A stretch of DNA of 35,224 bases from Sphingomonadales bacterium (GTDB lineage Bacteria > Pseudomonadota > Alphaproteobacteria > Sphingomonadales > Sphingomonadaceae), in contig JAIEOM010000103.1 in the NCBI GenBank assembly GCA_019750455.1, forward strand, positions 1 through 35,224, given 5' to 3'. How positions within the stretch are numbered: the stretch's first letter is position 1; each line of letters begins with the position of its first letter. The position numbers were made by a program, and so were the translations under genes. This document shows positions 19,270 through 26,674 of the stretch, in pieces. The notes under the pieces were generated by a model that did no database searches, was not told the DNA's origin, and worked only from the letters and a program-made list of their open reading frames with translations.

Positions 19270-20193
19270 ATGAGTGACACGCCCACCAATGCAGAACTCG
19301 TCGCCGGTCTCGTCCGGCTCCTGACGGTCGAGAAACGCGCCGCCGACATCTATGCCGGGCCGCCGCAGCAGGACGGGATCGGACGCGTGTTCGGCGGTCA
19401 GGTGCTGGCGCAGGCGCTCCAGGCCGCGCAGGCAACCGTGCCCGACGGCAAGAGCGCCCATTCGCTCCACGCCTATTTCCTGCGCGGTGGACGCGAGGGC
19501 GCACCGATCCAGTACCGCATCGAGCGTGATTTCGACGGGCGCAGCTTCGCCAACCGTAGGGTCGTCGCCGCGCAGGAGAACGAGGAGGGGATCGCGGTCC
19601 CGATCCTCAACCTCACCGCCAGCTTTCAGCTGCCCGAAGAAGGCCTCGAACATATCGATTCGCCGATGCCCGAAGTCGCCCGGCCCGATGATCTGCGCCC
19701 CGACATGGAGCTGCGCCGCGAACTGGCGGAACAGTGGGGCGATCGCATGAACGACCAGCAGCGCCGCATGATGCTGCGCCCGCGCCCGATCGAGATGCGC
19801 ACCATCGACCGCCTGCACTGGATGAGCAGCGAACCGAGGGAGCCGCGTGCCCACACCTGGTTCAAGGTCTGCGGCCCCATCACCGGAGAGGCTGACACGC
19901 CCGAACTCCACCGCGCGATCATCACCTATGCGAGCGACTACACCCTGCTCGGAACCAGCGCGCTGCCGCACGGCCTCAGCTGGATGCGTGGCGAACTGGT
20001 GGGTGCGAGCCTTGACCATGCCCTGTGGTTCCACCGCGATGCGCGGGCGGACGAATGGCTGCTCTACGCCACCGACGCGCCATGGAGCGGCGGCGGGCGC
20101 GGCTTCAACCGCGGGCGCATCTTCAACCTCGCGGGCGAACTGGTCGCGAGCGTCGCGCAGGAGGGGATGATGCGGAAGAGGGTCAAGGGGTAG
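19270..20193 (+). CDS. tesB: acyl-CoA thioesterase II (TesB-like)
   Basis: Double hot-dog-fold thioesterase that hydrolyses medium- to long-chain acyl-CoA to free acid and CoA. The 307-residue protein shows the RVFGGQVLAQALQAAQATVP N-terminal block, HSLHAYFLRGG, FANRRVVAAQENE (bearing the R-RV-Q pattern of TesB), a Pro-rich central linker, HRAIITYASDYTLLGTSALPH with the key Asp, and SLDHALWFHRDARADEWLLY in the second fold. The ATG at 19270 gives the usual TesB N-terminus; an alternative start lies 12 bases upstream. It is convergent with the stress-protein gene across an inverted-repeat element. Confidence 0.95.
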   Translation: MSDTPTNAELVAGLVRLLTVEKRAADIYAGPPQQDGIGRVFGGQVLAQALQAAQATVPDGKSAHSLHAYFLRGGREGAPIQYRIERDFDGRSFANRRVVAAQENEEGIAVPILNLTASFQLPEEGLEHIDSPMPEVARPDDLRPDMELRRELAEQWGDRMNDQQRRMMLRPRPIEMRTIDRLHWMSSEPREPRAHTWFKVCGPITGEADTPELHRAIITYASDYTLLGTSALPHGLSWMRGELVGASLDHALWFHRDARADEWLLYATDAPWSGGGRGFNRGRIFNLAGELVASVAQEGMMRKRVKG

Positions 20194-20202
20194 ACCTCTC
20201 CA

Positions 20203-20308
20203 TCGTCATTGCGAGCCGCAGGCGAAGCAATCCATCAACAGACGGTGCAACTTGACCTGCCGCCGGTCCATCGATTGCCGCGCCGCCTACGGCTCCTCGC
20301 AATGACGA
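20203..20308. repeat. inverted-repeat (REP-like) intergenic element
   Basis: TCGTCATTGCGAG (20203-20215) is the exact reverse complement of CTCGCAATGACGA (20296-20308). Inside these arms are further imperfect complements: CCGCAGGCG/GCAATC on the left against GATTGC and CGCC-TACGG on the right. The whole 106-base element fills the convergent gap between tesB and the universal stress protein gene. The ATTGCGAG-type arm is familiar from dispersed intergenic repeats in alphaproteobacteria; whether it is dispersed here cannot be seen. It may serve as a bidirectional terminator. Confidence 0.78.
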
Positions 20309-20309
20309 A

Positions 20310-21125
20310 TTAGTGAGCGAGGAGAACTGGCATCGCCGGCTCGCTCAGCATGTGGCGCGTCACGCCGCCCAGCACCAGTTCCGTCAGCCGCGAGTGGCCA
20401 TAGGCGCCCATCACCAGCAGCGAGCATTCCCGCATCTGCGCCGCCGAGAACAGCGTGTCGGCGATCTTCGCCTCGCCGCGCGGGATTTCGACGATCTCGC
20501 TCGTGATGCCGTGACGGGCGAGGTATTTCGCACCCTCGGTCGAAGGCAGGTCGAAGCCGGGTTTGGCCGGATCTTCGGTCACGCAGGCAAGCGTCACCTG
20601 ACACGAACAGGCCAGCAGCGGCACCGCCGCGCGCAAGGCGTGCGCCGCCTCGGCCGATCCGTTCCATGCGACCAGCATCGGCGCGCCGACATCGAAGCTG
20701 CTCATGCCCTCGGGCACCACCAGCACCGGCACCGGAGCGCGCGTCACGACGTCGCCAACCAGCGCGGATGGACCGCGCCCGTCGGTCCCGGTCTCGGCTG
20801 GCCCAAGGATCACGATATCCGCCAGCGGCGAAGCCTCGATCAGGCGCTGGCTGGCGATGCCGTATTCGAAGCGCCAGTCGAAGGGCACGCCTTCATGCTC
20901 CATCGCGGTCTCGATGGTCTTGCGCAGGTTTTCGGCGTTCTCGCGGATCACCGGCAGCGCGGCAGCGATGGCCGAGCCGTAGAAATCACCCGGCATGAAC
21001 ACCTCGTAGCTGACCGCCTGAAGGCAGGTGATGTGCCCGTTGGTGGCGCGCGCCATATCAAGCGCGACCTGAAGACGGGCCTGCATGGCCTTGTCGTGAT
21101 CGATGTGCAGAAGGATGGATTTCAT
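20310..21125 (-). CDS. universal stress protein, tandem UspA domains
   Basis: A 271-residue protein with two UspA domains, about residues 1-145 and 148-271. The C-terminal domain has the nucleotide-binding pattern G-x2-G-x9-G in LLVMGAYGHSRLTELVLGG; the N-terminal copy (VILGPAETGTDGRGPSALVGDVV) is degenerate. Such proteins are ATP-responsive stress regulators, often induced by oxygen limitation. The ATG at 21125 follows GGGAGAC at suitable spacing. Upstream lies a palindromic TTGAC-N4-ATCAA site at 21179-21192, centred about 60 bases before the start codon, suggesting FNR/FixK-type control. The stop lies beside the inverted-repeat element. Confidence 0.93.
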   Translation of the reverse strand: MKSILLHIDHDKAMQARLQVALDMARATNGHITCLQAVSYEVFMPGDFYGSAIAAALPVIRENAENLRKTIETAMEHEGVPFDWRFEYGIASQRLIEASPLADIVILGPAETGTDGRGPSALVGDVVTRAPVPVLVVPEGMSSFDVGAPMLVAWNGSAEAAHALRAAVPLLACSCQVTLACVTEDPAKPGFDLPSTEGAKYLARHGITSEIVEIPRGEAKIADTLFSAAQMRECSLLVMGAYGHSRLTELVLGGVTRHMLSEPAMPVLLAH

Positions 21126-21178
21126 GGCGTGTCTCCCATTGATGGTGAGAATGATCGCCCCGAACGTCGCGACTGGCT

Positions 21179-21192
21179 TTGACCGGGATCAA
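21179..21192. promoter_or_regulatory. FNR/FixK-type palindromic box
   Basis: TTGACCGGGATCAA matches the FNR/FixK consensus TTGAT-N4-ATCAA in both half-sites, with one base different, and reads TTGAT-N4-GTCAA on the minus strand. Its centre is about 60 bases upstream of the stress-protein ATG, compatible with class II activation at about -41 if the transcript starts some 20 bases before the start codon. It also lies 83 bases before the divergent carotenoid-oxygenase gene. No core promoter was assigned. Confidence 0.65.
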
Positions 21193-21275
21193 TTTTCCGG
21201 GCGGTCAGCGTGGACGGCTTATAGCACCTTGCCAGACATAAGACGTGCGCTCATTCTGGCGGCAGGGAGAGAGAC

Positions 21276-22772
21276 ATGCAGATCACGCGCCACCCGCCAG
21301 TGAAAACCTCGCTGGAGCCTTCGAACCACCCCTATCTCACCGGGCCGTGGACACCGCTGCACGAAGAGGTGGACGTCCCCGAACTCCGCGTGATCGAAGG
21401 CGCAATCCCTGCCGATATCGACGGCATCTATCTTCGCAACACCGAGAACCAGGTTCACCAGCCGCTCGGCCGCCATCACCCCTTCGATGGCGACGCGATG
21501 ATCCATCAGGTCAACATCTCGGGCGGCAAGGCGAGCTATCGCAATCGCTTCGTGCGCACCCATTGCTTCGAGGCGGAACAGATCGCAGGCCGCAGTCTGT
21601 GGGGCGGGCTGATGGACCCTTGGGGCACATCGGTGCGCCCCGGCTTCGGCGCGCATGGCGGGCTGAAAGATACCGGCTCCACCGACATCATCGTCCACGC
21701 CGGCACGGCCTATGCGACGCTCTACCAATGCGGCGAGGCGTGGATGCTCGATCCCGTCACCCTCGCCAGCCGCGGCAAGGCGCCGTGGGTGCCGCTCGAT
21801 GGCATCTCGGCCCACCCCAAGGTTGACGAGGGGACGGGCGAGATGATGTTCTTCAACTACTCCAAGCACGCCCCCTTCATGCATTACGGCGTCGTCGACC
21901 GGGCGGGGGCGCTGGTGCACTATGTGCCCATCCCCCTGCCCGGCCCGCGCCTGCCGCACGACATGGCGATCACGCCCAACTGGTCGATCCTCAACGATAT
22001 GCCGCTCTACTGGGACGAGGAGCTGCTCGGGCGGAACATTCACGCCGCGCGGCTGCACGAAGGCGTGCCGACCCGCTTTGCCCTGATCCCGCGTTACGGC
22101 CAGCCGCAGGACATCCGCTGGTTCGAGGCCGCGCCGACCTATGTGCTCCATTGGACCAATGCGTGGGAGGAAGGCGACGAGGTGATTCTGGAAGGCTATC
22201 ATCAAGCCAAGCCCATGCCCGATCCGCTCGAGGAAATGGGCCGATACAGCCACATGATGGCCTATGTGGACGAACACTCCTTTCAGAGCCGCCTCCACCG
22301 CTGGCGCTTCAACATCACAACCGGCGAGACCCGCGAGGAGCGATTGTCGGAGCGGATCGTCGAATTCGGGATGATCAATCCCAAGTTCGCGATGCACAAG
22401 AGCCGCTACGTCTGGTCGACCACCACCCGGCCCGGATGGTTCCTGTTCAACGGCTATGTCCGCCACGACACCGAGACGGGCGAGGAGCAGGTCTACCGCC
22501 TGCCCGAAGGCGTCTACGCCAGCGAAAGCCCGATGATACCCCGGACGGGGGCGACCAACGAGGACGATGGCTACTTGGTCACCTTCCTGATCGACGAAAA
22601 CACCGGCACCTCCGAATGCGCGATCCTCGATGCTTCTGACATCACCAAAGGCCCGATCTGTCGCCTCGCCCTGCCGCACAAGATCTGTTCGGGCACCCAT
22701 TCGGTATGGGTAGAGCATGATCAACTGCGCGCCGATGCGGCGTTCCGCGCGAAAGCCTTCGCTGCCGCCTGA
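21276..22772 (+). CDS. carotenoid oxygenase / lignostilbene dioxygenase family protein
   Basis: A 498-residue member of the carotenoid cleavage oxygenase (RPE65) family, non-haem Fe(II) enzymes with a seven-bladed propeller coordinated by four His. Candidate ligands are in ISAHPKVD, KHAPFMHYG, LPHDMAIT and GTHSVWVE; other blade motifs are present (GIYLRNTENQ, HPFDGDAMIH, HWTNAWEEGD). The family cleaves carotenoid, apocarotenoid or stilbene double bonds; which substrate applies is unknown. A good ribosome-binding site (GGGAGAGAG) precedes the ATG at 21276. It is divergent from the stress-protein gene with a 150-base gap containing the FNR-type box. Confidence 0.92.
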   Translation: MQITRHPPVKTSLEPSNHPYLTGPWTPLHEEVDVPELRVIEGAIPADIDGIYLRNTENQVHQPLGRHHPFDGDAMIHQVNISGGKASYRNRFVRTHCFEAEQIAGRSLWGGLMDPWGTSVRPGFGAHGGLKDTGSTDIIVHAGTAYATLYQCGEAWMLDPVTLASRGKAPWVPLDGISAHPKVDEGTGEMMFFNYSKHAPFMHYGVVDRAGALVHYVPIPLPGPRLPHDMAITPNWSILNDMPLYWDEELLGRNIHAARLHEGVPTRFALIPRYGQPQDIRWFEAAPTYVLHWTNAWEEGDEVILEGYHQAKPMPDPLEEMGRYSHMMAYVDEHSFQSRLHRWRFNITTGETREERLSERIVEFGMINPKFAMHKSRYVWSTTTRPGWFLFNGYVRHDTETGEEQVYRLPEGVYASESPMIPRTGATNEDDGYLVTFLIDENTGTSECAILDASDITKGPICRLALPHKICSGTHSVWVEHDQLRADAAFRAKAFAAA

Positions 22773-22870
22773 CGCCGGTCGAAGCGCGTGCGGTGCTGGT
22801 CCATGCGGGCGGTTGCGCGATGGCGGCCCGCCGCCTAGCGCAGCTTGATATGCTTTTTCAGGGACCTGCC

Positions 22871-24694
22871 ATGACATTCCGCCTCGCTCTTGCCGCTTCG
22901 GTCGCGGTCATCTGCCTCGCTGGCCCCGTGCCCGCACTTGCGCAAACGCCGCACACCGCGGTCGCCAAGACCCCCGAGGCGGCAGAGCACCACAAGCTGT
23001 TCGACCTGTTCGAGGATGCCGACCGGCGCGAACAGGCGCTGAATCCGTTGAACGGCCTCTACCGCGGCGATGACGAACGGATCGACCGGCTGGGCGATCT
23101 GCTGACCGATGCGGATTTCCTCGCGAGCCGGACTGACACCCGCCTCAATCTCGCGCTGCTGGCCCAGATCGACCGCACCAAGCTGTCCGAGACCGACAAG
23201 CTTGCCTTTGATGTGTTCCGCTACACGCAGCAAACCGCGCTCGAGGGGATGAGCGATGCGCTGCGCCCAATCAACGCGGCACGCCCGCTCAACCACTTCT
23301 TCGGGATGCATAATTATTACCCCAGCCTCGCCAGCGGCAAGGGTATCGCACCGTTCCGGACCCTCGCCCATTACGAGGATAATCTGGCGCGCCACGATGA
23401 TTACATCGCCTATCTGGACCGCGCCATCGGCCGATTCCGGCAGGGTAAGGCGCGCGGACTGCTGGAAACGAAGCTGACCGTGGGCATCATGGTCACCCAG
23501 CTCGATACGCAGCTTTCCACGCCGCTCGCGCAATCGCCCTTCATGGGGCCGGTGCAGGATTTCCCGGAAGGCATCCCTGACGAGGACAAGGCCCGGCTGA
23601 CCAAGGCCTACGAAGCCAAGACTGCCGAGCTTTACGCGGCGACCGCGCGGCTTCGCGATTTCCTGCGCGACGAATACCTCCCCGCTGCGCGCGACAGCAT
23701 CGGCCTTTCCCAGATGGAGGGCGGCGCGCAGCTCTATGCCTATCTCGCGCGGGAATCGACCACGCTCGATCTCGAACCCGAGGAGATCCACCAGCTCGGC
23801 TTGGGCGAGGTCGCGCGCATCAAGGCTGAGATGGAACAGCTCAAGCGCGAGGTGGGCTTCAAGGGGACGCTGGGCCAGTTCTTCGATTACGTGCGGACCG
23901 ATCCGAAGTTCAAACCCAAGAGCCGCGAGGCGCTGACGCAGGCCTATTACAAGGTAGGGCGCGAGGTCGACGCGAAGATACGCACCTATTTCGCGACGCT
24001 CCCCAAATCGCCGCTGGAAATCCGGCCCTACGATCCGGCGACCGAACAGTTCGAGGCGGGCGGCTCCTACGAATCCGGCACGCCCGACGGCAGCCGGCCG
24101 GGGGTGTTCTACTTCAACGCCTATGATCTGCCGAGCCGCCTGACGCCGGGGATCGTGACGCTTTACCTCCACGAAGGCGCGCCCGGGCATCACTTTCAGG
24201 TCAGCCTCGCGCAGGAAAACGCGGCCCTGCCCCCGTTCATGCGCTTCGGCGGCACCACCGCCTTTGTCGAAGGCTGGGCGCTCTATGCCGAGACCCTCGG
24301 TCACGAGATGGGCTTCTACAAGGACCCGTGGAACCGATACGGCACCTTGCAGGACGAACAGCTGCGGGCGATGCGGCTGGTGGTGGACACCGGCATCCAT
24401 GCCAAGGGATGGAGCCGCGATCAGGCGATCGCTTATATGCTGGAAAACTCCGGCATGACCCGCACCGATGTGGTCGCCGAGGTGGACCGTTATATTGCCA
24501 TCCCCGGACAGGCGCTGGCCTACAAGATCGGCGCGCTGAAGATCCAGGAGCTGCGCAAGCGCGCCGAAACGCGACTTGGCAAGCAGTTCGACATCCGCGC
24601 GTTCCATGAACAGGTGCTCGATACCGGAGGCCTGCCGCTGACCGTGCTAGAAGCCAAGATCGACCGCTGGATCGCGAGCCAAGCGAGCGAATAG
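22871..24694 (+). CDS. DUF885 family secreted metallopeptidase-like protein
   Basis: A 607-residue protein of the DUF885 family. It starts with a signal peptide (MTFRLALAASVAVICLAGP..ALAQ), so is exported, probably to the periplasm. The C-terminal part has HEGAPGHH (His434-Glu435...His440-His441), a variant zinc-binding motif of the thermolysin-like HExxH type found in this family, followed by EGWALYAETLGHEMG, which supplies a further Glu. These residues support a metal-dependent peptidase or carboxypeptidase-like activity, but characterised function is lacking. The ATG at 22871 is the start that gives the signal peptide. It is 98 bases after the carotenoid-oxygenase gene; co-transcription is possible. 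Confidence 0.9.
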   Translation: MTFRLALAASVAVICLAGPVPALAQTPHTAVAKTPEAAEHHKLFDLFEDADRREQALNPLNGLYRGDDERIDRLGDLLTDADFLASRTDTRLNLALLAQIDRTKLSETDKLAFDVFRYTQQTALEGMSDALRPINAARPLNHFFGMHNYYPSLASGKGIAPFRTLAHYEDNLARHDDYIAYLDRAIGRFRQGKARGLLETKLTVGIMVTQLDTQLSTPLAQSPFMGPVQDFPEGIPDEDKARLTKAYEAKTAELYAATARLRDFLRDEYLPAARDSIGLSQMEGGAQLYAYLARESTTLDLEPEEIHQLGLGEVARIKAEMEQLKREVGFKGTLGQFFDYVRTDPKFKPKSREALTQAYYKVGREVDAKIRTYFATLPKSPLEIRPYDPATEQFEAGGSYESGTPDGSRPGVFYFNAYDLPSRLTPGIVTLYLHEGAPGHHFQVSLAQENAALPPFMRFGGTTAFVEGWALYAETLGHEMGFYKDPWNRYGTLQDEQLRAMRLVVDTGIHAKGWSRDQAIAYMLENSGMTRTDVVAEVDRYIAIPGQALAYKIGALKIQELRKRAETRLGKQFDIRAFHEQVLDTGGLPLTVLEAKIDRWIASQASE

Positions 24695-24873
24695 CGCCCC
24701 GCCAGCGCGGTCAGCATCTTCAACTCGTCGCATCCGCTGCCCCGATTGCCTGCTACCGGGCGGTGGGGGGCATTGGCGTTCATCCGGCTGCAAGGTAAAG
24801 CCCAACACCCACACGTCGCGCACTACCCCCCTTGAAGGGCCCACCCGGGATCGCGGGCCCGCAACGCAGGAGC

Positions 24874-25794
24874 ATGACCACCGTGACGACCACTTTTCGC
24901 GCCCCCCGCAGCCTCGCGCTGATCGCCCTCGCCGGTGCCGTTTCGGCCACCGGCCTCGCAGCCCAGACCATGCCGGCCCAGATGCCGCAGGATCAGGGCG
25001 AGGTGCTGACCACCGTTTACGGCTCCCTCCCCCCGCTCGCCGAAATGGAAGAAGGTCCGCGCATCAACGGGATCATTTCCGCGCGCAAGGACCAGCGGCT
25101 CCAGATCACGGCCGATGACGGTTCAGTGCAGGCCGTCGCCCTGCATCCGGAAACCGAGATCCGCACCCGCGGCGGTTTCCTTGGCATCGGCAACAAGACG
25201 CTCGACCAGAGCGCGCTGATCAACGGGCTCGCCGTCACCGTGAAGACCTCGCGCTATGGCGAGCGGCTGGTCGCCAACGAGGTCCGTTTCACCAGCGATG
25301 ACCGCCAGATCGCGGCAATGATCCGCGCCGGCACCCAGCAGCAGTTCGGCGAACAGGGCGCGGCCATCCAGGCCAACGCCGCCGCCACCGAGGCGCTGCG
25401 CGGCCGCTTGGGCGATATCGACAAGTACAACCTCAAGAGCACCACCAACGTCTATTTCGACACCGGCAAGTGGGCGCTTTCCCCGATGGCCAAGAACGAG
25501 CTGTGCGCCGCCGCGCAGCAGGCCAACCAGAACGAGAATTCGCTGATGCTGGTCCTCGGCTACACCGACACCACCGGCTCGCAGGAGTTCAACCAGACCT
25601 TGTCGGAAAAGCGTGCAGCTGCGGTGGTCAACCACCTCCAGCAGGTCTGCAAGTGGAAGCCCTATCGCATGCTGACCCCGACCGGCATGGCGACCGCCGA
25701 TCCGGCTGCTGACAACACCACCGCCGCCGGTCGTGCGCAGAACCGCCGCGTTTCGGTCAACGTGCTAGTGAGCAAGGCGCTCGACGGGCAGTAA
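24874..25794 (+). CDS. OmpA-family C-terminal domain protein with N-terminal beta-rich domain
   Basis: A 306-residue exported protein. The signal region is FRAPRSLALIALAGAVSATGLAAQT. Residues about 65-150 form a strand-rich region (INGIISARKDQRLQITADDGSVQAVALHPETEIRT.. INGLAVTVKTSRYGERLVANEVRF) resembling a DUF5666-like OB/beta fold. The C-terminal domain from about residue 195 is OmpA-like: NVYFDTGKWALS, LVLGYTDTTGSQEFNQTLSEKRAAAVVNHL and AQNRRVSVNVLV, including the Asp and Arg that contact peptidoglycan diaminopimelate. It probably tethers the outer membrane or an associated complex to peptidoglycan. The ATG at 24874 follows GCAGGAG; an upstream in-frame start at 24832 is less likely. Confidence 0.88.
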   Translation: MTTVTTTFRAPRSLALIALAGAVSATGLAAQTMPAQMPQDQGEVLTTVYGSLPPLAEMEEGPRINGIISARKDQRLQITADDGSVQAVALHPETEIRTRGGFLGIGNKTLDQSALINGLAVTVKTSRYGERLVANEVRFTSDDRQIAAMIRAGTQQQFGEQGAAIQANAAATEALRGRLGDIDKYNLKSTTNVYFDTGKWALSPMAKNELCAAAQQANQNENSLMLVLGYTDTTGSQEFNQTLSEKRAAAVVNHLQQVCKWKPYRMLTPTGMATADPAADNTTAAGRAQNRRVSVNVLVSKALDGQ

Positions 25795-25804
25795 GCCAGG
25801 CGCA

Positions 25805-25836
25805 GGCTGCGGCGGCAATCACCGGTCACCGCAGCC
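25805..25836. terminator. candidate bidirectional terminator hairpin
   Basis: GGCTGCGG (25805-25812) pairs perfectly with CCGCAGCC (25829-25836) around a 16-base loop, in the short convergent gap between the OmpA-domain gene and the membrane-protein gene on the other strand. There is no clear T-run on either side, so termination is plausible by position rather than proven by sequence. Confidence 0.5.
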
Positions 25837-25839
25837 AGT

Positions 25840-26664
25840 CTACAAGATGGGAAGAACGCTGGCCATTTGCGTGTTGGGCTCCCCGCCCTTTGGATGTGGC
25901 AGGCCCAGCGCGTTGTTCAATGCGCGGCGCACCGGATTGGTGCAGGTTGCGGGGCCCTGCGCGTAGTAGATCAGGCCCTCGGCTTGGCGTTTCTTCGGAT
26001 CCGGGACGAGGATCACCTGCCCTGCCGTGCCGCTGTCCCCTTCATCGGCAATCGGATCGCAGCGGCGCAACGAGATCGAGCCATTCGCCGCCCGGTCGAT
26101 CGCGGTGCATACGAACGGCTGATAGAACCGCAGGATACGGGTGTTGCGCTGGTAGGAACCCCGCTCGTCTGACAGCACATGGCGGGGGTCGCGCGGGGCG
26201 AGGTCGAGCGCACCGGGCGCGATGCTGATGCGTTCGGGCGGCTGGCCGAAATAGTCCGCGACCTGCGCAAGGATCGCCTGCCGATGGGCGCCGCTCGCGT
26301 GCCACCGGTCGAAAGCGGCAGCGTCGGGGAAGGTCACCTCGGATCGCCAGTTCACCGCATTGCGCCAGCAATCGCCGAGCCGCAGGGTCTTGTCGCCTTG
26401 CCGGCCGACCGCCACGTCTTCCGGCAATCCGAAAGCTCCGCTGACCAGCGCGGTCTCGTCGTCGAAGTAATCGCCTTGGCTGTCGAGGTTGACGAGCAGG
26501 ACCGGCAGGCCAATGCACGACAGGAAAGCGAGCACCGCCACGGCCTGCACTGGCCGACTGTACCAAATCTTGTTCGGGGTCAGGCGGTGGGCGAGAAAGA
26601 TCAGCGCGACAATCATCGCCGGCACGCCGAACAGGGCAACAAGCGAGAAGGCGAACTGCGTCAT
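25840..26664 (-). CDS. hypothetical membrane-anchored protein
   Basis: A 274-residue protein not recognised as any known family. It has two N-terminal membrane segments (about residues 5-24, FSLVALFGVPAMIVALIFLA, and 40-58, AVAVLAFLSCIGLPVLLVN), then a soluble region of about 215 residues with three Cys (98, 186, 203-type positions) and no recognised catalytic motif. The soluble portion is presumably periplasmic or on the opposite membrane face. It starts ten bases after the uvrC stop and is likely co-transcribed with uvrC, but this does not imply DNA repair. Codon pattern is consistent with neighbouring genes, so it is a real gene. Confidence 0.78.
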   Translation of the reverse strand: MTQFAFSLVALFGVPAMIVALIFLAHRLTPNKIWYSRPVQAVAVLAFLSCIGLPVLLVNLDSQGDYFDDETALVSGAFGLPEDVAVGRQGDKTLRLGDCWRNAVNWRSEVTFPDAAAFDRWHASGAHRQAILAQVADYFGQPPERISIAPGALDLAPRDPRHVLSDERGSYQRNTRILRFYQPFVCTAIDRAANGSISLRRCDPIADEGDSGTAGQVILVPDPKKRQAEGLIYYAQGPATCTNPVRRALNNALGLPHPKGGEPNTQMASVLPIL

Positions 26665-26674
26665 GCAGCCCCTT

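Noticed and set aside
21219..22877. Minus-strand open frame of 552 codons opposite the carotenoid-oxygenase gene
   Set aside because: High-GC shadow; the plus-strand frame has clear family motifs and a good ribosome-binding site, the minus frame has none.
24837..24860. GGGCCC inverted pair with CCCGGG between, before the OmpA-domain gene
   Set aside because: A six-base GC palindrome pair is expected by chance in this GC-rich intergenic; no T-run or known motif.
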